A stretch of DNA of 10,627 nt from Opitutales bacterium. Lineage in GTDB: Bacteria; Verrucomicrobiota; Verrucomicrobiia; Opitutales; Opitutaceae. A program made the position numbers and the translations under genes. The notes below the pieces were generated by a model, which was not told the DNA's origin, did not search any database, and was given only the letters and a program-made list of their open reading frames with translations. Every line of letters starts with the position of its first letter. Position 1 is the first letter of the stretch. Positions 6,868 to 10,627 of this stretch are shown piece by piece. Location: contig JAJFLS010000237.1 in NCBI GenBank assembly GCA_021772595.1, positions 1 through 10,627 on the forward strand. The letters run 5' to 3'.

Positions 6868-6948
6868 ATTGCACAGAGAACACAGATGAGTTGACTGAGC
6901 AATCTGATTGAGATTCTGCTAGAACTATATCTGTGCTCTCTGTGTAAT
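6868..6948. repeat. Inverted pair of CACAGA-type extragenic repeats
   Basis: Positions 6868-6887 and 6929-6948 are a 20-nt inverted repeat matching at 18 places (reading ATTACACAGAGAGCACAGAT on the minus strand of the right arm). The right arm continues outward into AACCATAGATTAC on the minus strand, which is close to AACCACAGATTAC on the plus strand at 6488-6500. Similar CCACAGATTACACAGA sequences are scattered between genes in many bacterial genomes. Confidence 0.55.
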
Positions 6949-6991
6949 CTATGGTTGGAAAACGCTTATCGAAACCTAGACTGAAATCGCT

Positions 6992-8275
6992 TTAGCGGTC
7001 GAAATGCCTGTCCGCGAAATCCAAATACTGGGCCCAGTCGTAGTCGGTGACGTCGTGCTTTCCGGTCCGGATGTGGTAGCCTATGAAATCGCCCACGGGG
7101 GTGTTGACCGTAGGTTGCGTTGTTACGCCCACGCCTTCTTTTCCGAATAATGCGTAGACCGGTTCGGCGGCTCTTGCCGACAAGAACTCGCCGTTCGGGT
7201 CGGCCCATACGTCTTCGACCGCGCTGGCGATGTAAACGGGCCGCGGAGCCATGAGGGCGATCAGCTCGTGCTGATCGACCGGCAAAGCCCCTTCGTTTCC
7301 GTTGTACAGGCTGAAGGTCTCGCAGAACCAGTGAGGGAAATTCGTGTTGATCCGCTGGACCGTTTCGCCGAATGCGCGTCGGCTCAACGCCGCTCCGCCA
7401 CAGCCGGAATCATTGGAAATGACGATAGCGAAGCGCTCCTCGGTGGCGCCGCCCCAAAGAGCGGTTTTGCCCAGGCGGGAATGGCCGAGCAGGGCGATGC
7501 GGTTCGAGTCGATGTCGGCGTCCGTTTCGAGGTAGTCGACCATGCGGCTCAGAGCCCAGGACCAGGCCGAGATGGCGCTCCAATCGGTGAGTGCCAACGG
7601 GTCACCGTTTTCGTCGGTCTTGTAAAACGCGCGGATTCCGTCTTTCCAGCCTTCGGCGTGATCGGGCTCGACATCGCCGTAGTAAGCGGTGGCTATGGCG
7701 TATCCGCGTTTCAAGATGGTTTCAACCGGCCATCGTTTCGAGCTGGTCCCGCGAGCCGCTTCAGTGGCACGGTGATTAATGGCTCCGTTTTCGCTCCTGC
7801 GAATCCAGGATTTTGATAAGTCGATTCCAGGGTCGGATTGAATGGTGTGATTGCCGTTGAAGTTGTATCCAATAAACAGTGGCGCGGGACCCGTCCGATT
7901 CGTAGGGATGTAAACGAGAAGATTAACCGAGAAGGGACGGTCGCCTCCTTCGAAAAGAATGGTGATCTGCTTGCGTCGCGCGAGTCCTCCGAGAGCGTTG
8001 TTATCCTGAGACGTAACCGTGAATTGAAGCTCGTCCGGTTTTCCTGGCTTACGTCCGTAAACGGATTGCTCGAAAAGACTCAGGATTTCGCCGCGACGGG
8101 ATTGCTGCCATTGCGAGGCCGATGTAACCTGCGAGCCGTCATTGGCGATCAAGGGAGCCGGCAACGTGTAAGCCGGCACATTGGCTTCATCGTAGTTGAA
8201 CCCTTTGGGCTGAGCATCGGCATGAAGCATGATGAAGAATACGGCGAAAAACGGGGCGATTTTTTGGGGCGACAT
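6992..8275 (-). CDS. Secreted CE15-type glucuronoyl esterase
   Basis: An alpha/beta hydrolase of carbohydrate esterase family 15, which cleaves esters on the carboxyl group of (4-O-methyl-)glucuronic acid in glycans such as xylan; acting outside the cytoplasm. From the ATG at 8273-8275 it is 427 residues with signal peptide MSPQKIAPFFAVFFIMLHADA. Nucleophile S266 is in GHSRLGKTALWGG; the stretch NDSGCGGAALSRR (288-300) matches the family, with D289 where many members have glutamate; MAPRPVYIASAVEDVWADP (342-360) offers a second acid, D355 or D359; the catalytic histidine is H407 in GKHDVTDYDW. C292 and C318 might form a disulfide. Upstream ATG (8314) and TTG (8338) starts would bury the signal peptide, and the TTG abuts a degenerate REP. 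The ankyrin lipoprotein gene is 99 nt upstream, codirectional. Family call is strong; the natural substrate, perhaps a marine polyuronate rather than xylan, is open. Confidence 0.92.
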   Translation of the reverse strand: MSPQKIAPFFAVFFIMLHADAQPKGFNYDEANVPAYTLPAPLIANDGSQVTSASQWQQSRRGEILSLFEQSVYGRKPGKPDELQFTVTSQDNNALGGLARRKQITILFEGGDRPFSVNLLVYIPTNRTGPAPLFIGYNFNGNHTIQSDPGIDLSKSWIRRSENGAINHRATEAARGTSSKRWPVETILKRGYAIATAYYGDVEPDHAEGWKDGIRAFYKTDENGDPLALTDWSAISAWSWALSRMVDYLETDADIDSNRIALLGHSRLGKTALWGGATEERFAIVISNDSGCGGAALSRRAFGETVQRINTNFPHWFCETFSLYNGNEGALPVDQHELIALMAPRPVYIASAVEDVWADPNGEFLSARAAEPVYALFGKEGVGVTTQPTVNTPVGDFIGYHIRTGKHDVTDYDWAQYLDFADRHFDR

Positions 8276-8337
8276 AGAGAACGGATAGCCTCGTGAGGCC
8301 AAAGGCTCAAGCATAGATGATGGTTCAGCAATAACCA

Positions 8338-8363
8338 ATCACCTGCAAGTAGGCTCTACAATC
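8338..8363. repeat. Degenerate single REP
   Basis: Read on the minus strand this matches the 27-nt REP arm of 4374-4400 except for one deleted G and two substitutions (GTAG-AGCCTACTTGCAGGTGAT). One change makes a wobble pair and the other breaks a stem pair, so the hairpin is weakened. It sits alone in the 99-nt space between the ankyrin gene and the esterase gene, and looks like a remnant that has lost its partner. Confidence 0.75.
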
Positions 8364-8374
8364 GGCTCAACCGT

Positions 8375-9007
8375 CTACTTCACTCTCGCCTCGATCAATT
8401 CTGCGACTTCTGGGAATCCTCTTTGGCGGGCGAAATAGGCGGAGGTTTCTCCGTCGACGTCGGCGGCTGCGGGGTTGGCGTTGTTGTCCAGGAGCACTTG
8501 AACGACGGCTCTATGGCCCTCGGCGGCGGCGAACATGAGAGGGGTCCAGCTTTCGTGAGAGTCGATATCGTTCACGTTTCCGCCACGACGAATGAGGAGC
8601 GAAACCAAATTCGCGTCCGGCCCCGTGCATGCGAACATGAGCGCGGTGCGATTTGTGCTGTCGCGTAAGTCGATACGAGCTCCGGCTTCGAGAAGGCGTT
8701 CGGCTATCTCGGTATGCCCGTTGAACGCGGCGAGCATCAGAGGCGTGCGGCCATTCTCGTCGGCGAGGTTGGGATCGATTCCGGTTTCGAGGGCGAGGCG
8801 AATTGCTTCAACGTTGCCGTTCAAGGCCGAGTCCATGATGAATTCGATTGGAATCGGAGGGAGCGCCTCGGTGGGTGCTGGTTCCACGGCTTTCTTGGGG
8901 GCCTGGGGTGCTGAGGCACTGTTTTCGCTAGTGGAAGGGTTGGAATCGCTGCAGCTTGAAAACGCGAACGCGAATGCGAGGAGAAGAAGGAAATAGGAGA
9001 TTTTCAT
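8375..9007 (-). CDS. Ankyrin-repeat protein, probable lipoprotein
   Basis: A 210-residue exported protein. The N-terminus (MKISYFLLLLAFAFAFSSC) is a signal peptide with a lipobox-like FSSC, cysteine at 19; phenylalanine at -3 is unusual, so lipidation is likely but not certain. Residues 20-54 are a Ser/Pro/Ala/Glu-rich linker. Ankyrin repeats follow: a degenerate one at 55-83, clear ones at 84-116 (NGRTPLMLAAFNGHTEIAER), 117-150 and 151-183 (WTPLMFAAAEGHRAVVQVLL), and a partial C-terminal cap at 184-210. Ankyrin repeats bind proteins and have no enzymatic role, so this is probably a periplasmic binding or scaffold protein anchored to a membrane. It is codirectional with the esterase gene 99 nt downstream and may share its transcript. 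The ATG at 9005-9007 has no strong Shine-Dalgarno. Its partner is unknown. Confidence 0.9.
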   Translation of the reverse strand: MKISYFLLLLAFAFAFSSCSDSNPSTSENSASAPQAPKKAVEPAPTEALPPIPIEFIMDSALNGNVEAIRLALETGIDPNLADENGRTPLMLAAFNGHTEIAERLLEAGARIDLRDSTNRTALMFACTGPDANLVSLLIRRGGNVNDIDSHESWTPLMFAAAEGHRAVVQVLLDNNANPAAADVDGETSAYFARQRGFPEVAELIEARVK

Positions 9008-9091
9008 CTGAACGCAATCACTCGGGAATTAGACTTAAAAGGCAAATGGCAAATTTTGAAAGATGGAGTGTAGCGAATGCTAATCAATTAA

Positions 9092-9345
9092 CAGGATACG
9101 CGGCTGTGCCGATACATGATGGCTTTCGCCAACTTGATGAGAAATCGTCTCTAGGAGGGTGTTCAATAAGTCAGTGTAGGAGCGGGTTTACCCCGCGATG
9201 GCATAAGATAGAATAAGAAAAATCGCGGGATAAACCCGCTCCTACAATTGATCAACCGCACAAATATCGACTTATTCAACAGTCTCTAATAATTGATCTC
9301 ATCAAGCTCCCGCGAAAGCGGGATCATGTAGCGAAGCGTATCCTG
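9092..9345. repeat. Layered imperfect palindrome around a REPIN
   Basis: Outer arms 9092-9142 and 9297-9345 share, in inverted order, CAGGATACGC, ACATGAT, GCTTTCGC and CTTGATGAGA. Between the shared blocks each arm has its own hairpin with different stem bases (GGC-TTTC-GCC on the left, CCCGC-TTTC-GCGGG on the right). Middle arms GTTCAATAAGTC (9161-9172) and GACTTATTCAAC (9269-9280) match at 11 of 12. The REPIN at 9175-9246 is innermost. The heptamer GTCTCTA occurs at 9147-9153 and 9282-9288 and could be a remnant of a target duplication. Confidence 0.7.
9175..9246. repeat. REPIN, variant of the 4374-4453 element
   Basis: Arms 9175-9199 and 9222-9246 are 25 nt each and match at 24 positions, with a 22-nt spacer. 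Each reads TGTAGGAGC at its outer end and GCGAT at its inner end, as in the REPIN at 4374-4453, but the hairpin stem between is GCGGG/CCCGC rather than GCCTGC/GCAGGC. Conserved ends with an altered but still paired stem are typical of REP subfamilies. Confidence 0.85.
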
Positions 9346-9405
9346 ATACTAAAACTCTCATCCTGAAACCAGGATTTCCATGGTAGTGGATCTTTCCTTG
9401 AAGCG

Positions 9406-10627
9406 TTACGGTGAGTAGTCGGGGTTGGAGACCTTTTTTGGGGCGTCGATGGACTTTAGCCATCGGTTGAGTTTTCGCGAGAGTTCCGTGTGCTTTTCGG
9501 GGTTTGAAGCGACGAGGTTTTTTGTTTCCTGGATGTCATCCGCGAGGTTGAAGAGTTCGCTTTCTCCATACTCTGGATACTTGATTAGTTTGTAATCACC
9601 TTCGTAGATGACGTTGCGCCAAGACTCCGCCCAGCGTTTCGTCTTCTCGTCGTATCGAGTGTATTTCGGAAAATAACAAAAGACGTCACGATCCGGAATC
9701 GACTCGATCTGGCCGAGCAAGAGCGATGAAATGTCGTATCCGTCAAGCGGATATTCAGCTGGTCTTTCGAGTTGCGCGAGGCGGAGGAAAGTGGGGTAGA
9801 GGTCTACGCCGATGATGCGATCGGATGCAGTGGAGCCTGGCTCGATCTTGCCTTTCCACTTGAAAATGTACGGCACGCGTAAGCCGCCTTCGTAGGTTTC
9901 TCCTTTCCGGCCTCTGAATTTGCCGACGAGATTTTCATTGAAAGAACCGTTGTCAGAGGTGAACACGATGATTGTTTCTTCTTCCAGACCCAAGTCGTTT
10001 ACCGCCTCGAGCAAGCGCCCGACTTCTTCGTCAAGCATCTTGGTCATCGCGGCGATTGTGGGCATTTCTTCGGGATTTTTTCCAGTGAAGTTCATCCCTT
10101 CGAATTTCTTCGTGAAATAGTCGACATACTCGGCCTTCGCTTCGAGCGGTCTGTGTACCCAGAAATAGGGCATGTATAGGAAAAATGGCTGATCGTTTTC
10201 CGATGCGTCTTTCATGAATTCGATCGCTTGACCCGTGAGCATCTCTTCGACGGAAATGCCTTCAGGGAGATCGGTTTCGGGAAGCGTATTGGCATTGAAA
10301 TGTTTGCCGGCGCTTTCGATCGCCCGGTCGAAGCCGTATTGCGACGGATGGGCTTTTCTGGAATTGCTGATGTGCCACTTGCCATACATGGCGGTTGTGT
10401 AGCCTGCGGCTTTGAAAGGCTCGTTGATCAGGATTTTATCAAGGGCTACGTCTTCGTTTTTCGGAACGAGAAAGCGTATCTTGTTTTCCTGGCCCGTGTG
10501 ACGATCGACTACTCGGTAGACGCCTGTGCGGGGGGAATACTGTCCGCTCAAGAGGGCAGCTCGAGAAGGCTTGCAAGTCGGGAAAGCTGCGAGACCGCCC
10601 GAAAATTTCATGCCTTCGCGGCTGAGT
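9406..10627 (-). CDS. Sulfatase, formylglycine-dependent (S1 family), N-terminus beyond window
   Basis: The gene is open to the window end: reading upstream of the internal ATG at 10609-10611 the frame continues with LSREG, the usual residues just before MKF in sulfatases, so that ATG is not the start. About 60-80 residues, including the signal peptide and first metal-binding DD, should lie outside. Visible in order: formylglycine motif C-K-P-S-R (Cys codon at 10573-10575) followed by AALLSG, MYGKWHIS with the catalytic Lys and His, YMPYFWVHRPLEAKAEY, the second metal site FTSDNGSFNEN, YEGGLRVPYIFKWKGKIEPG, and a C-terminal subdomain with DYKLIKYPEYGESELFNLAD and tail KKVSNPDYSP. It would desulfate a glycan outside the cytoplasm after maturation by an enzyme not encoded here. 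It lies upstream of and codirectional with the ankyrin and esterase genes, but 398 nt of repeats separate them. Substrate unresolved. Confidence 0.95.
   Translation of the reverse strand, partial: LSREGMKFSGGLAAFPTCKPSRAALLSGQYSPRTGVYRVVDRHTGQENKIRFLVPKNEDVALDKILINEPFKAAGYTTAMYGKWHISNSRKAHPSQYGFDRAIESAGKHFNANTLPETDLPEGISVEEMLTGQAIEFMKDASENDQPFFLYMPYFWVHRPLEAKAEYVDYFTKKFEGMNFTGKNPEEMPTIAAMTKMLDEEVGRLLEAVNDLGLEEETIIVFTSDNGSFNENLVGKFRGRKGETYEGGLRVPYIFKWKGKIEPGSTASDRIIGVDLYPTFLRLAQLERPAEYPLDGYDISSLLLGQIESIPDRDVFCYFPKYTRYDEKTKRWAESWRNVIYEGDYKLIKYPEYGESELFNLADDIQETKNLVASNPEKHTELSRKLNRWLKSIDAPKKVSNPDYSP

Larger units (their letters stand above)
6406..6991. other. Non-coding region with multiple small hairpins and diverged repeats
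   Basis: These 586 nt lie between the converging ends of the sulfatase and esterase genes. A 77-codon minus-strand frame (6409-6642) runs through repeat-like DNA and has no recognisable family, so I do not call it. Seen here: nested stems GCTGTAA/TTACAGC (6422-6428, 6458-6464) enclosing CCGC/GCGG (6433-6446); a branched hairpin cluster at 6671-6748; and CACAGA-type repeats at 6488-6500, 6868-6887 and 6929-6948. No terminator for the esterase gene could be recognised. Confidence 0.6.
9008..9405. other. Non-coding region holding a layered palindrome
   Basis: These 398 nt lie upstream of the ankyrin gene and downstream of the third sulfatase, both on the minus strand. No gene is supported. Most of it (9092-9345) is the compound palindrome annotated separately. 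At 9308-9323 there is a TCCCGC-GAAA-GCGGGA hairpin and at 9360-9375 an ATCCTG-AAAC-CAGGAT hairpin; the latter lies about 30 nt past the sulfatase stop but has no T-run, so it is at best a weak terminator. No clear promoter for the ankyrin gene was recognised in 9008-9091. Confidence 0.65.

Noticed and set aside
8276..8338. Upstream TTG and ATG starts of the CE15 gene
   Set aside because: They place 13-21 residues before the signal peptide, and the TTG abuts a degenerate REP; the ATG at 8273-8275 is preferred.
4343..9345. Repeated short sequences as a possible CRISPR array
   Set aside because: The repeats are inverted pairs with hairpins, not regularly spaced direct repeats with unique spacers, and no cas gene is present.

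Overview
The window looks like a chromosomal stretch from a polysaccharide-degrading bacterium, most likely a Verrucomicrobiota member of the Opitutia (Puniceicoccales or Opitutales type); Lentisphaerota or Planctomycetota are less likely. The reasons are three different secreted sulfatases and a CE15 glucuronoyl esterase close together with no SusC/SusD pair, starts with little or no Shine-Dalgarno sequence, moderate G+C, and intergenic spaces rich in REP-type palindromes. The assignment is inference; there is no rRNA, tRNA or marker gene in the window.

Layout, left to right. (1) 1-295: non-coding, with a compound palindrome. (2) 296-2643, minus strand: secreted sulfatase, then a small VOC/glyoxalase-fold protein, then a small SnoaL/NTF2-fold protein, with gaps of 87 and 53 nt, a possible transcription unit. 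(3) 2894-4303, plus strand: a secreted 469-residue protein of unknown function, divergent from the first sulfatase. (4) 4304-4744: a non-coding block holding a REPIN inside a larger inverted repeat whose right arm appears to have been split by a 145-bp MITE-like element. (5) 4745-6343, plus strand: a second secreted sulfatase, ending in a good rho-independent terminator. (6) 6406-6991: non-coding, with several small hairpins and a diverged CACAGA-type repeat family. (7) 6992-8275, minus strand: CE15-type esterase; upstream of it and codirectional is an ankyrin-repeat probable lipoprotein (8375-9007). (8) 9008-9405: a second compound palindrome around a REPIN. (9) 9406 to the window end, minus strand: a third sulfatase, 5'-truncated by the window edge.

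Working together: the sulfatases would remove sulfate esters in the periplasm or outside the cell, and the CE15 enzyme would cut an ester on a glucuronic acid carboxyl group. This suggests attack on a sulfated and/or uronic-acid-containing glycan. No glycoside hydrolase, lyase, transporter, regulator or formylglycine-generating enzyme is in the window, so the substrate cannot be named, and the sulfatases depend on a maturation enzyme encoded elsewhere.

The most distinctive part is the non-coding DNA: three separate compound palindromes (119-263, 4343-4642, 9092-9345), two of them layered like nested insertions around REPINs. No CRISPR array, phage gene, transposase gene or RNA gene was seen.
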